64,000 bases of DNA from contig NZ_CP166730.1 of assembly GCF_041320665.1 (NCBI RefSeq), forward strand, positions 1,984,001 through 2,048,000, in the 5' to 3' direction. The notes under the pieces are model-generated. The model was not told the DNA's origin. It saw only the letters and a list, made by a program, of their open reading frames with translations, and ran no database searches. Source of the DNA: Comamonas sp. GB3 AK4-5. GTDB taxonomy: Bacteria > Pseudomonadota > Gammaproteobacteria > Burkholderiales > Burkholderiaceae_C. This document shows positions 16,101 to 23,975 of the stretch, piece after piece; the first letter of the stretch is position 1; each line of letters begins with the position of its first letter. The position numbers were made by a program, and so were the translations under genes.

Positions 16101-16902
16101 GCTTGATCGAAATGCCCGGCCCCTCGTAAATGCCGCGCCCGTTGGCTGCCAAACCAATGGCGTGTATGGCCTCCACATAGGACTGCAGATAGCGTTCTGC
16201 ATCCTGGGCGGTGAGGGCGGCCTCGCCCAGCATGTCGTAGGAATAGCGAAAGCCCTGGGCCTCCAGCCGGCGGGCATTGGCCAGGGCCTGGCCTATGGTT
16301 TCGCCGGTGACAAACTGCTCGCCCATCATGCGCATGGCGATATGAACGCCCTTGCGCACCAAGGGCTCGCCCCCCTTGGCCGTGAGCCGCGCCAGCGCCG
16401 AGCCCAGGCTGCCTTCGCTGTGGGTGGCCACCAGCTTGCCGGTCAGCAGCAAGCCCCAGGCCGCCGCGTTGACGAACAACGAAGGGCTTTTGCCCAAATG
16501 GCTGTGCCAGTTGCCATCGCGAATCTTGTCGCGGATCAGCGCATCGCGTGTGGCATTGTCGGGAATGCGCAGCAGGGCCTCCGCCAGGCACATCAGCGCA
16601 ATGCCTTCCTGGCTGGACAGCGAAAACTCCTGCAGCAAGCCTTGCACCAGGCCGCTTTTGCCGCCACCAGGCTTGCGTGCGCGCAGCTGCTCCGACAATT
16701 GCAGCGCCATGTCTTGCACGGCCCGGGCCATGGCCGAAGGCAGGCGGGCTTGCTCCAGCAGCGGGGCGACGGCCTCAGGCTCGGGGATGCGGCAGGCCGC
16801 GGTAATGGCCGCACGCAAAGGCGTGGCAGGGGCCGGGCCGGCGGCAAAATAGCGCACCGCTTCGGCGGTGTGCACAGCGGCAGCAGTCAGGTGGCTGGAC
16901 AT
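13123..16902 (-). CDS. putA: bifunctional proline dehydrogenase / P5C dehydrogenase PutA
   Basis: 1259-aa peripheral membrane enzyme that oxidises proline to glutamate through P5C. The FAD-dependent proline dehydrogenase barrel covers about residues 150-480 (YDIGLNIDAEEADRLELSL, MVRLVKGAYWDSEIKRAQ). The aldehyde-dehydrogenase domain follows (CISPWNFPLAIFTGQIAAAL; VLFTGSTEVARL; ETGGQNAMVVDSSALVEQVV; catalytic Cys in DSAGQRCSALRLL). A C-terminal extension of about 200 residues follows the ALDH core. The N-terminus lacks the ribbon-helix-helix DNA-binding domain of the trifunctional E. coli protein, so it does not repress itself. Control probably falls to the divergent Lrp gene at 16992. It completes the arginine-ornithine-proline-glutamate route begun at 4316-6403. 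Confidence 0.96.
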   Translation of the reverse strand: MSSHLTAAAVHTAEAVRYFAAGPAPATPLRAAITAACRIPEPEAVAPLLEQARLPSAMARAVQDMALQLSEQLRARKPGGGKSGLVQGLLQEFSLSSQEGIALMCLAEALLRIPDNATRDALIRDKIRDGNWHSHLGKSPSLFVNAAAWGLLLTGKLVATHSEGSLGSALARLTAKGGEPLVRKGVHIAMRMMGEQFVTGETIGQALANARRLEAQGFRYSYDMLGEAALTAQDAERYLQSYVEAIHAIGLAANGRGIYEGPGISIKLSALHPRYSRAQYGRVMSELLPRVLQLAELACKYDIGLNIDAEEADRLELSLDLLEALSQAPSLAGWNGLGFVIQAYQKRCPAVIDYVIDLARRSRRRLMVRLVKGAYWDSEIKRAQIDGLADYPVYTRKVHTDVSYLACARRLLAAPDAVYPQFATHNAQTLASIYQMAGPEGYARGQYEFQCLHGMGESLYEQVVGPMQRPCRIYAPVGTHETLLAYLVRRLLENGANTSFVHRIADPSLSLAELAASPITAVDQAAATEGLLGAHHPHIPLPSQLYGAQRSNSQGLDLASEAVLQPLQAALTQALTTRWHAAPLLAVPPQAAASHPTQAVRNPADHGDVLGTVRAATLPEVELALLAAQASAADWTQTPPAERARLLRAAADAYEAQLPQFIALLLREAGKTAANAVAEVREAVDFLRYYATQVQRDFANATHIPLGPVVCISPWNFPLAIFTGQIAAALAAGNVVLAKPAEQTPLIAHLAVQLLQGSGIPAGALQLLPGEGETVGAALVADARVQGVLFTGSTEVARLLQRSLAQRLRPDGQPVVLVAETGGQNAMVVDSSALVEQVVGDVLSSAFDSAGQRCSALRLLCVQEDAAERVLDMLRGAMQELACGNPSALTTDVGPVIDVQAQAGIQGHIAAMQAKGRHTTQAALSAAVAAAGCYVPPTLIEIASIDELQREVFGPVLHVLRWRRHQLPQLLDQIAATGYGLTQGLHTRIDETVDLVLARAQAGNLYVNRNMVGAVVGVQPFGGEGLSGTGPKAGGPLYVLRLLARHPGQLRAVLERACGPAANSAPQHSAALQALAHWATAQAGQPGLHTLCQQLPAQSPVGLRYTLPGPTGERNTYTLLPRSQVLCQVDGGPDSHNALLHQLAAVLAVGGQALWAARHAPLYRQLPVAVQPCITLLADSSAPHTEPVTTAVDVALHCGSAASLQALQQQLAARSGPLVACQHMDSAQATIPLERLLLERAVSINTAAAGGNASLMTMA

Positions 16903-16961
16903 GGAAACGCTCCCTCAATACAAGTCGGTGCAAGGCCGTGAATGGAATGGCGCGATGATTT

Positions 16962-16989
16962 CCGAATGTGTACCGAATAAAATTCCGAA
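16962..16989. promoter_or_regulatory. phased CCGAA repeats between putA and its regulator
   Basis: CCGAA occurs at 16962, 16973 and 16985, that is every 11-12 bp on one face of the helix, within the 89-bp divergent promoter. Lrp-type regulators bind such phased sites. The last copy touches the start of the regulator gene, which would allow autoregulation. Confidence 0.4.
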
Positions 16990-16991
16990 AA

Positions 16992-17498
16992 ATGTCTGAA
17001 CCGACGAACAACTCACCAAAGCCTGCGGACGATGACGGCACGCTGGACCGCATAGACCGGCGCATCCTGGCCATATTGCAAGAAGACGGCCGCATCTCCA
17101 ACCTCAAGCTGGCAGAGCGCGTGGCCCTGTCACCCACGGCCGTGCTGGCCCGCGTGCAACGCCTCACGCGCGAAAAATTCATCCTGGGCTACGAGGCACG
17201 GCTCAACCCCCACAAGCTGGGCGCCGGCATGCTGGTGTTTGTGGAGGTGCTGCTGGACCGCACCACCCCCAATGTGTTTGATGAATTCAAGGCCGCCGTG
17301 CAGGTCCACCCCGAAGTCATGGAGTGCCATATGGTGGCCGGCGGCTTTGACTACCTGCTCAAGACCCGCATGGCCGATATGCAGGCCTACCGCGCATTCG
17401 CTGGCCGCGTGTTGTGGCAACTGCCCGGTGTGCGCGAGACGCGTACCTATGCGGTGATGGAAGAGGTCAAGGACGGGGCGAAGCTGGCGCTGGGGTAA
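16992..17498 (+). CDS. Lrp/AsnC-family regulator of putA (PutR-like)
   Basis: 168 aa starting MSEPTNNSPKPADDDGTLDR. The helix-turn-helix covers about residues 18-65 (NLKLAERVALSPTAVLARVQ). The ligand-binding domain includes HMVAGGFDYLLKTR, the usual Lrp ligand region. It is divergent from putA with 89 bp between starts. Lrp-type PutR/PruR proteins activate putA in response to proline in other proteobacteria, so the same is inferred here. The ATG at 16968 is rejected because it would start inside the CCGAA repeats. A terminator follows at 17557. Confidence 0.9.
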   Translation: MSEPTNNSPKPADDDGTLDRIDRRILAILQEDGRISNLKLAERVALSPTAVLARVQRLTREKFILGYEARLNPHKLGAGMLVFVEVLLDRTTPNVFDEFKAAVQVHPEVMECHMVAGGFDYLLKTRMADMQAYRAFAGRVLWQLPGVRETRTYAVMEEVKDGAKLALG

Positions 17499-17556
17499 GG
17501 CCTGGCCTTTGCCTTTGGAGAGCCTTGTCGCGCGGTATGCGGTGCTGCTGGGGTTG

Positions 17557-17587
17557 CTCACCACCCGGTGTAGGTGGTGAGTTTTTC
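17557..17587 (+). terminator. intrinsic terminator of the putA regulator
   Basis: Perfect stem CTCACCACC / GGTGGTGAG with a 7-base loop followed by TTTTT, 58 bp after the lrp stop. Confidence 0.9.
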
Positions 17588-17645
17588 GGCCTTGTCGGTG
17601 GACATTGACCTAGAAAAGTGGTTTTGTGGAGGGCTTTTTTCGACC

Positions 17646-19331
17646 GAGGCTGTGTGGAAACTCAAAAACTTCACCGGCATCTCAGCCAATGGGTCAACAA
17701 GCTCTTGCATTTCGTGGTGTTGAAGATTTTTTCCCTCAAGAACGACCTGTCCCCTCCCAATCGGGCATCCAACGCCGTTTCTGACTCCAATTTCACCCTT
17801 TAAAAGGGCTCACCTGCCTACCAGACGCATTGCAGCCATGGTTCTTGCGAACCCAAGAATTCCAAGCACTCGCTTAAGGTTGTAGGCCAGCACATTCAAG
17901 CTCATCTCGGTGCTCACATTCGGCAGCCGCCTGGTTAGGAAGTGCGTGTACCCCATCCAATGCTTGAGCGTGCCGAACACATGCTCCACCGTCCGCCTTC
18001 TCACCATCATGGCGTCAGGCATTTGGTCCAAACGCTGCTGCGCTCGCTCCACGACGTCTTCGTGCTCCCATCGACTGATGCGGCGGTAATCGCTGGGCGT
18101 GCACTGGGATTTGATTGGGCATTGTTTGCAAGCGCTGCTCCAGTAGCGTCGCATTTGCAGACCTGCCTCCTCGCGGGTGAAGCGGTAGATGGCCCGCTGT
18201 CCTGCGGGGCACTGGTATTCGTCATCTTTCTGGATGTAGATGAAGTCTGAGCGATCGAAGCGGCCTTTGGCACGCGCACCAGATGTATTGGGCTTGGGAA
18301 GAATGGCTGCTACACCAGTGTCTTCGCATGCTTTGATCTGCTCACCACTGTAATAGCCACGGTCCGCAATGGCTTGCAGCTTGCGTTTGCCCATGGCCTT
18401 GCGTGCAGCCAGTGCCATGGAAGCAAGAGCACTTCTGTCATGGCCTTGATTGATCACTTCATGGGCGACGATCAGATGATGTTTGGCATCTACCGCTACC
18501 TGAACGTTATAGGCCACCATGCCAGAGCCTCGGCCACTGGTGGCCATGGATCTGGCATCTGGGTCTGTTGTTGATAGCTGCTTGTCCGGCTGCTCTTTGA
18601 GTTGTTCCTTCACCTCATCGAGTGCCTGCATTTGTTTGCGCAGCAAGGCTATCTTGTCTTGGAGTCGGGTGGTCCGCGCCTCAAGCTCCGCAGGCTGCGT
18701 GCGATCTGCTGTATCCAGATCTGCCAGGTAGCGCTGAATGCTTTCTTCGATCTGCTGTTGGCGCTTGTCAATCTTGCCCAAGGTGAAGTTCTTGTCACGA
18801 GTGTTGACGGCTTTGAACTTGCTGCCATCAATCGCTACCAGAGCCTTGGTAAACAGCTTCAGATCACGACACAGCACTACGAACCGGCGGCATACATTGC
18901 GGATGCCTGCGCCGTTATCTCGACGGAAATCAGCGATTGTTTTGAAGTCAGGTGACAAACGGCCAGTGAGCCACATGAGCTCCACATTGCGCTGCGCTTC
19001 ACGCTCCAGGCAGCGGCTGGATTGGATGCGGTTGAGATACCCGTAGATGTAGACCTTGAGCAGTACCGCAGGGTGATAAGCCGGGCGACCTGTGGCTGCA
19101 GGTGTTGCCCCATCAAAGCCCATCGAACACAAGTCCAGTTCTTCAACGAACGCATCGACAATGCGCACGGGATTGTCTACACCCACAAAGTCATCGAGAC
19201 ACTCGGGCAGCAAGGTCACTTGCTCGCGGGCCTGGCCTTCAATGAATCGCTTCATGGGTCACCTCGCTAAAACCGGGTGCTGTGATTTTAAATTTTGAAG
19301 CGTGAGCGGCCAAGCGTTTTCACACAGCCTC
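17646..19331 (-). mobile_element. complete IS1182-family insertion sequence
   Basis: 1686-bp element with one transposase gene. The terminal inverted repeats match at 15 of 16 positions: GAGGCTGTGTGGAAAC at the left end, and the reverse complement of GTTTTCACACAGCCTC at the right. The target duplication GACC occurs at 17642-17645 and 19332-19335. With exact ends and an unbroken transposase the copy looks recent and potentially active. It landed in an intergenic stretch between the lrp gene and a hypothetical gene. Confidence 0.9.
17810..19255 (-). CDS. IS1182-family DDE transposase
   Basis: 481 aa, full length. N-terminal domain DFVGVDNPVRIVDAFVEEL is typical of the family. Catalytic residues are in VAIDGSKFKAVN (Asp), IADRGYYSGEQIKACE (Asp) and RRTVEHVFGTLKHWMG (Glu). 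A cysteine-rich segment before the Glu (CPAGQRAIYRF, then CKQCPIKSQC) is the zinc-like insert seen in this group. A coiled-coil-like insert lies around residues 175-230. No frameshift or stop interrupts it. Confidence 0.95.
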   Translation of the reverse strand: MKRFIEGQAREQVTLLPECLDDFVGVDNPVRIVDAFVEELDLCSMGFDGATPAATGRPAYHPAVLLKVYIYGYLNRIQSSRCLEREAQRNVELMWLTGRLSPDFKTIADFRRDNGAGIRNVCRRFVVLCRDLKLFTKALVAIDGSKFKAVNTRDKNFTLGKIDKRQQQIEESIQRYLADLDTADRTQPAELEARTTRLQDKIALLRKQMQALDEVKEQLKEQPDKQLSTTDPDARSMATSGRGSGMVAYNVQVAVDAKHHLIVAHEVINQGHDRSALASMALAARKAMGKRKLQAIADRGYYSGEQIKACEDTGVAAILPKPNTSGARAKGRFDRSDFIYIQKDDEYQCPAGQRAIYRFTREEAGLQMRRYWSSACKQCPIKSQCTPSDYRRISRWEHEDVVERAQQRLDQMPDAMMVRRRTVEHVFGTLKHWMGYTHFLTRRLPNVSTEMSLNVLAYNLKRVLGILGFARTMAAMRLVGR

Positions 19332-19430
19332 GACCCATTCCTGGCATTGCGGCCAGCGGTCACTCAATTGCGCGTTCAGACGTGCCCTTGGCGACCAACT
19401 GTACCCAAACGGTATTAGGCTTCTTTGGTC

Positions 19431-19919
19431 CTATGTCTGTCGCAATTGCCGCTCTTTCCGCATGAAATTTTCATACTGCCCGAACTGAGGAGCTGGCTCG
19501 TAATTTGACGAAACGTCGGCGCGCGTGCTGGCAGTCTCAAGCCCGTACACAGGCTCGAAGCACTCGCGATGAATCTGGACGTCGCCATTCTGTTTAAAGA
19601 TGTAGCAGGTCCCATGTGTCACCTTATCGGTTTCCCCTTGGTACTCACGATGCACCGCCATCGTGAGGAAATAGTGTTCTGCTGACATCTCTTGGAATTG
19701 ATAAGACAACGCCGCACGCAAATGCTCATCGAGGAAGTCCACGAAAACAGCCTTTGGGGTCACCGTTAAGTTGCAGAAAGGACGCTCAAGCGAGTCAGCC
19801 AGGACTGTGTAGTTTCGACCAACCTTATGCGCGGCTTTGGCTTGTGCTTCCGTCCAAACTTCGATGGGAATTTTTTTAGCCGCAAACCACGACTTGCAGA
19901 AGTAGAGTGAGCGTTGCAT
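19431..19919 (-). CDS. hypothetical protein, 162 aa
   Basis: Soluble protein with no signal peptide, membrane helix or family that I recognise. Visible features are IPIEVWTEAQAKAAHKVGRN near the N-terminus and a C-terminal region rich in charged and aromatic residues (APQFGQYENFMRKERQLRQ). Base composition is clearly more AT-rich than the neighbouring core genes. It stands beside an IS element and a gene remnant, so it is likely acquired DNA. The ribosome-binding site is weak (AAAGG). Confidence 0.55.
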   Translation of the reverse strand: MQRSLYFCKSWFAAKKIPIEVWTEAQAKAAHKVGRNYTVLADSLERPFCNLTVTPKAVFVDFLDEHLRAALSYQFQEMSAEHYFLTMAVHREYQGETDKVTHGTCYIFKQNGDVQIHRECFEPVYGLETASTRADVSSNYEPAPQFGQYENFMRKERQLRQT

Positions 19920-20040
19920 TGGGGCCTTTGAATATCAACATCCGAGGATGTCTTCTTTTGGCCAAATTATGCCGACTGGGTGACCGACAGCTCATGGCCG
20001 AAAGCACGCCTGCAAAGCACATAGAAAAGAACAACGCAGC

Positions 20041-20175
20041 TCAGTTCCACAGCGCTGCCCTGTTCGTCATCAAATAATACGTTTTTGCCGTGGCGATAAA
20101 AGCCGGGCAGCCCAGGCCGCTGCCCACCAGCAGCACGTTGGAGAGGATGTGCAGGGTTTGAGCCGCAGACAGGGA
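20041..20175 (-). pseudogene. possible DUF2269-like membrane protein remnant
   Basis: About 44 codons on the minus strand read LSAAQTLHILSNVLLVGSGL then a decayed tail to a TGA. The segment resembles the first helix of DUF2269 membrane proteins (LHxLSSxxLxGTGxG). There is no start codon in frame and nothing of the remaining three helices, so it is a fragment at best. The 19920-20275 gap holds nothing else recognisable. Confidence 0.35.
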
Positions 20176-20275
20176 TTCATCATTTCTCCGCCCTCCTGAG
20201 TTGCCCGCACGCCGGCCCAGGGGGAGTTCCTGGTTTTCAGGCAAGGTACTCCGAGCCTGAGACAATTGCGCCACC

Positions 20276-21778
20276 ATGAGTGACCAGAACGACAAGATTT
20301 CCCCCGACAGCGAATACGCCGACATGCCCGCCGCCGACCCCAACCTGCCTGAGGGTTGGCTGGAAGTGGTGTCCATGGACATGGATGCCAAGGGCGTGGC
20401 CCGCAAGCCCGATGGCAAGGTGGTGTTCATCGACGGAGCCCTGCCCACCGAGCTGGTCACGGCCAATGTGCACCGCAAAAAGAACAACTGGGAAGCCGCC
20501 TCGCTGACCGCCGTACACCGCGAATCCGCGCAACGCGTGCGGCCCGGCTGCCCGCATTTCGGCCTGCACGAAGGTGCTTGCGGTGGCTGCAAGATGCAGC
20601 ATATGCATGTGGGCGCTCAGGTGGCCATCAAGCAGCGGGTGCTGGAAGACAACCTCTGGCATCTGGGCAAGGTCAAGCCCGAAACCCTGCTGCGCCCCAT
20701 CGAGGGCCCGGCCTGGGGCTACCGCGACCGCGCCCGGCTTTCGGTGCGCTATGTGATCAAAAAAGGCAAGGTGCTGGTGGGCTTTCACGAGCGCAAGAGC
20801 CGCTACATCGCCGATATGGAAACCTGCAAGGTGTTGCCACCCCATGTGGACGCCATGCTGATGCCCATGCGTGCGCTGATTGCCAGCCTGGATGCGCGCG
20901 AGACCTGTCCGCAGATCGAGGTGGCCTGTGGCGACCAGGTGACGGCCCTGGTGCTGCGCCATCTGGAGCCCTTGAGCGATGCCGATCTGCAGCGCCTGCG
21001 CGATTTTGCCGCCCAATACGACGTGCAGTGGTGGCTGCAGCCCAAGGGGCCGGACACCGTGCATCTGATGGATGCAGGTGGCCCCCAGCTTGCGTACAGC
21101 CTGCCGGAGTTTGGCATCCACATGCCGTTCAAGCCCACGGACTTCACCCAGGTGAATCCGCACATCAACCGCGTGCTGGTCACGCGCGCGCTGCGCTTGC
21201 TGGATGTGAAGAAGACCGAGCGCGTGATCGACTGGTTCTGCGGCCTGGGCAATTTCACCCTGCCGCTGGCCACCATGGCGCGCGAGGTACTGGGCATCGA
21301 AGGCTCGGACGCACTGGTGCAGCGCTCGCACGAGAACCTGGCGGCCAACAACGCCACCCGTGCCGAGGGCGACAAGCTGGCACCCACGCAGTTTGTGGGC
21401 CGCAATCTGTTCAATATGACGCCGGCCATTCTGATGGCCGACGGCCATGCCGGGAAATGGCTGGTAGACCCCCCGCGTGAAGGCGCGTTTGCCCTGTCCA
21501 AGGCCCTGGCCGACATCCACCAGATTCGCATCGGCGCCAAGCAGATCGGTGTGGCCAGCGAGGAGGAGCCTGATCTGCTGCTGCCGCTGCCCGAAGGGCA
21601 TGAAAGCTGGCAGTTCCCCGAGCGTATCGTTTACGTCAGCTGCAACCCCGCCACGCTGGCGCGCGATGCCGGCCTCTTGGTGCACCAAGCGGGCTATCGC
21701 TGCGTGGCCGCAGGTGTGGTGAATATGTTCCCCCACACGGCCCATGTGGAATCCATGGCGGTGTTTGAACGGGCGTGA
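20276..21778 (+). CDS. rlmD: 23S rRNA (uracil-5-)-methyltransferase RlmD-like
   Basis: 500-aa SAM-dependent RNA methyltransferase predicted to make m5U1939 in 23S rRNA. N-terminal TRAM-type OB domain (about 20-80; [19 protein letters not shown]). The iron-sulfur cysteines are in [15 protein letters not shown] (C-x8-C-x2-C, with a fourth Cys at METCKV). The SAM site is [16 protein letters not shown] (about 319-334). The catalytic motif is [12 protein letters not shown] (about 450-461). The C-terminal end [13 protein letters not shown] is the family's usual signature. Single-gene unit. Confidence 0.93.
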   Translation: MSDQNDKISPDSEYADMPAADPNLPEGWLEVVSMDMDAKGVARKPDGKVVFIDGALPTELVTANVHRKKNNWEAASLTAVHRESAQRVRPGCPHFGLHEGACGGCKMQHMHVGAQVAIKQRVLEDNLWHLGKVKPETLLRPIEGPAWGYRDRARLSVRYVIKKGKVLVGFHERKSRYIADMETCKVLPPHVDAMLMPMRALIASLDARETCPQIEVACGDQVTALVLRHLEPLSDADLQRLRDFAAQYDVQWWLQPKGPDTVHLMDAGGPQLAYSLPEFGIHMPFKPTDFTQVNPHINRVLVTRALRLLDVKKTERVIDWFCGLGNFTLPLATMAREVLGIEGSDALVQRSHENLAANNATRAEGDKLAPTQFVGRNLFNMTPAILMADGHAGKWLVDPPREGAFALSKALADIHQIRIGAKQIGVASEEEPDLLLPLPEGHESWQFPERIVYVSCNPATLARDAGLLVHQAGYRCVAAGVVNMFPHTAHVESMAVFERA

Positions 21779-21960
21779 GTGGGCGGCCCGGCTGGGCGCG
21801 GGTGCTGCTGTTTTTGCACCTGCCGCGCTGGGTTGAGGGTGGAAAAGCCTGCGCGGAAAATACCGCTCGTCGGATCCCCAAAGCCTGCTCCCGTCTGACG
21901 CGCAGCGGCTTCGTAATTATTAACATTTACCAAAATTCGAAAGCAATAGTTAAGGGCTAT

Positions 21961-22000
21961 AAAAGCGCCGCCGACCTCCATGCGGAGGGTGGTGCGCTTT
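21961..22000 (+). promoter_or_regulatory. strong hairpin in the aqpZ leader
   Basis: AAAGCGC (21962-21968) pairs with GCGCTTT (21994-22000), and CCTCC pairs with GGAGG around ATGC, making a nearly continuous stem 43 bp before aqpZ. No U-tract follows, so it is not a standard terminator. The AT-rich stretch just before it (21910-21958) suits a promoter, placing the hairpin in the 5' leader. Confidence 0.5.
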
Positions 22001-22042
22001 GGATCCGGCGCGGGAGACGGGTCCGGTTTGAGCTCTTATTCC

Positions 22043-22747
22043 ATGCACACAACATTTCAAAAATGGTCGGCTGAATTTATTGGTACTTTGTGGTTGACCT
22101 TGGGCGGTTGCGGCGCAGCCGTGCTGGCGGCCGCGTTCCCCGGCGTGGGCATAGGTCTGGTGGGCGTGTCTCTGGCCTTTGGCCTCACGGTGGTGACGGG
22201 GGCTTATGCGCTGGGCCCTATTTCGGGTGGGCATTTCAATCCCGCAGTTTCCGTGGGCCTGGCCATGGGTGGGCGCTTTGCCTGGAAGGAGCTGCCCGGC
22301 TATGTGCTGGCCCAGGTCTTGGGCGCTGTTGCGGGCGCCGGCATTTTGTATGTGATTGCCACGGGCAAGGCGGGTGCCGAAATCGGTGGCTTTGCCAGCA
22401 ACGGCTTTGGCGGCCACTCGCCCGGTGGCTACAGCCTGATGGCGGCCCTGGTCACCGAGGTGGTGATGACAGCAGTGTTCCTGATCGTGATCCTGGGTGC
22501 CACGGCCAAGCGTGCGGCCGCAGGCTTTGCCGGGCTGGCCATTGGCCTGTGCCTGACGTTGATTCACCTGGTCTCGATTCCCGTGACCAATACCTCGGTG
22601 AATCCCGCGCGCAGCACGGGCCCGGCCTTGTTCGGACCCTCGATTGCGCTGGACCAGCTGTGGCTGTTCTGGGTGGCGCCGATTGCAGGCGCCATCATTG
22701 GCGCAGTGATTTACAAGGCGCTGCTGGCGAACGACAGCGAAGATTGA
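22043..22747 (+). CDS. aqpZ: aquaporin Z
   Basis: Inner-membrane water channel, 234 aa with six membrane helices. The two NPA half-helices are in [15 protein letters not shown] (about 60-74) and [16 protein letters not shown] (about 181-196). The Arg after the second NPA and the small aromatic/His positions suit a water-selective AqpZ rather than a glycerol facilitator. The start [15 protein letters not shown] is chosen; the ATG 63 bp upstream lies in the leader hairpin region. Convergent with the lipoprotein gene. Confidence 0.94.
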   Translation: MHTTFQKWSAEFIGTLWLTLGGCGAAVLAAAFPGVGIGLVGVSLAFGLTVVTGAYALGPISGGHFNPAVSVGLAMGGRFAWKELPGYVLAQVLGAVAGAGILYVIATGKAGAEIGGFASNGFGGHSPGGYSLMAALVTEVVMTAVFLIVILGATAKRAAAGFAGLAIGLCLTLIHLVSIPVTNTSVNPARSTGPALFGPSIALDQLWLFWVAPIAGAIIGAVIYKALLANDSED

Positions 22748-22749
22748 AG

Positions 22750-22768
22750 CGCACCAAGGCCTGGTGCG
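22750..22768. terminator. short convergent hairpin after aqpZ
   Basis: Stem CGCACCA / TGGTGCG with a five-base loop directly after the aqpZ stop. No T-run follows on either strand, so its terminating strength is doubtful. Confidence 0.4.
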
Positions 22769-22802
22769 AAGACCGGTCTGGTCACACTCGGCCTATGGGG
22801 GC

Positions 22803-23171
22803 TCAGCTGCGGCTGGGGCTTTCGGTGTCGGCCGCTTCGTTGTCAGCGTCGTTGCGGCTGCGGCGGGTGGCGGGCTTTTGGGTGAAGACCGAGGGTGTGC
22901 CTTCGATCTTGTGCTCGCGCATATAGGAGTCCATGTCCTTCCAGCCTTCAAACACCATGCCCTTGGCGGACTTGGGGTTCAGGGCGTAGCAGTCTTCCAG
23001 GCCGCGCATGGCGTGGCGGCAGGCTCCGCCTATGGCGCGCGCCTCGTTTTCCTTGGCGACAGTGCGGGGGTCCGGGCCCAGGCCCGGGATTTCATTACAG
23101 CCTGCCAGGAGCGCGCTGAGGGCGCAGGCTGCGATCAGGGCTGGGCGAATGGGGGTGTGGATATAGGCCAT
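22803..23171 (-). CDS. small putative lipoprotein, 122 aa
   Basis: N-terminal signal with lipobox LLAGC (Cys at about residue 25), so membrane-anchored in the periplasm. The mature part carries CRHAMRGLEDCYALNPKSAK and GWKDMDSYMREHKIEG, then a charged tail rich in Arg, Asp and Glu. The two cysteines about ten residues apart could form a disulfide. No characterised family is recognised. Similar small lipoproteins of unknown function are common in Comamonadaceae. Confidence 0.75.
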   Translation of the reverse strand: MAYIHTPIRPALIAACALSALLAGCNEIPGLGPDPRTVAKENEARAIGGACRHAMRGLEDCYALNPKSAKGMVFEGWKDMDSYMREHKIEGTPSVFTQKPATRRSRNDADNEAADTESPSRS

Positions 23172-23325
23172 ATTCCCTCCATTATCGGCAGGTGTAAAAA
23201 AATGTTGAGGCCTTTTGCAGATGTAATTTCAGCGGCCGCTGTGTTGTGCGGCAGGGCGCATGCCGCTGTGGCTCCAAAAGGCCTGCAAAGCAGGCGCCCT
23301 CTGCAGCACCTGCTTCATTTTTTGC

Positions 23326-23811
23326 TTACCAGCCCCACAGCAGATTGCGGGCCACCCAGCCTTGGGTGCCGCTGTCGCTGCGCACCTTGATCCAGTCCTT
23401 GCGCTTTTCCAGGGTGCGCACCACCTCGTGCTGCTGCAGCTTGCCGGCGATGCGGTGCTGGGTGCCCGGGCCTTGGCGCAAATTGGCCGTGCGGGCCTTG
23501 ACCACATGGTGGGCTTCGTTGCTGGTGAGTGGGCGATGCACCCAGCCCAGCGAGGCGTCGTAGTCGCGCACCTTCAGCCAGTTGCCCTGGCGTGCAGTGA
23601 TCTGCAGCGGATAGCCCTTGGACAGTTCCCACAGGATCTCGGCCCGGGTATTGGGCTGGGCGCGCACATTGACGGTCTTGCCCTTGACGCTGACGAATTG
23701 CTGGGCCTGGGCTGCGCTGGGCAGGGCCGTCAGGCTGGCGGTTGCAGCAACGGCGGCCAGCAGGACATGGGTGGTGGAACGGCGAAGGGTGTGTAGGGCG
23801 GCTGTGAACAC
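23326..23811 (-). CDS. exported tandem SH3-domain protein
   Basis: 161 aa from a GTG start that has AGGAG ten bases upstream and gives a clean signal peptide (STTHVLLAAVAATASLTALP, cut after AQA). In-frame ATGs at 23865 and 23880 would put extra residues before the signal. Two bacterial SH3 (SH3b) repeats follow, the first starting VKGKTVNVRAQPNTRAEILW and the second VVKARTANLRQGPGTQHRI. Each ends in a GWV motif. Such proteins bind cell-wall peptides or act as periplasmic adaptors. Precise role unknown. Downstream of cytX on the same strand but 160 bp apart. Confidence 0.82.
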   Translation of the reverse strand: MFTAALHTLRRSTTHVLLAAVAATASLTALPSAAQAQQFVSVKGKTVNVRAQPNTRAEILWELSKGYPLQITARQGNWLKVRDYDASLGWVHRPLTSNEAHHVVKARTANLRQGPGTQHRIAGKLQQHEVVRTLEKRKDWIKVRSDSGTQGWVARNLLWGW

Positions 23812-23975
23812 GCGGCAAAGACTCCTGTTGTGCAAGGCTGCGTGCCCGGAGGGATCTGCGGGCATGCAGCCTCTGTCCATGAAACAGCGCCCCGGTGTGA
23901 GGCGCTTGCAGGGAGGGAGTGGCTTGCTACGGCAAAGTTCCGCCTGTTTTTCCCCAGTTCCAGCGCAAAAGCTGC

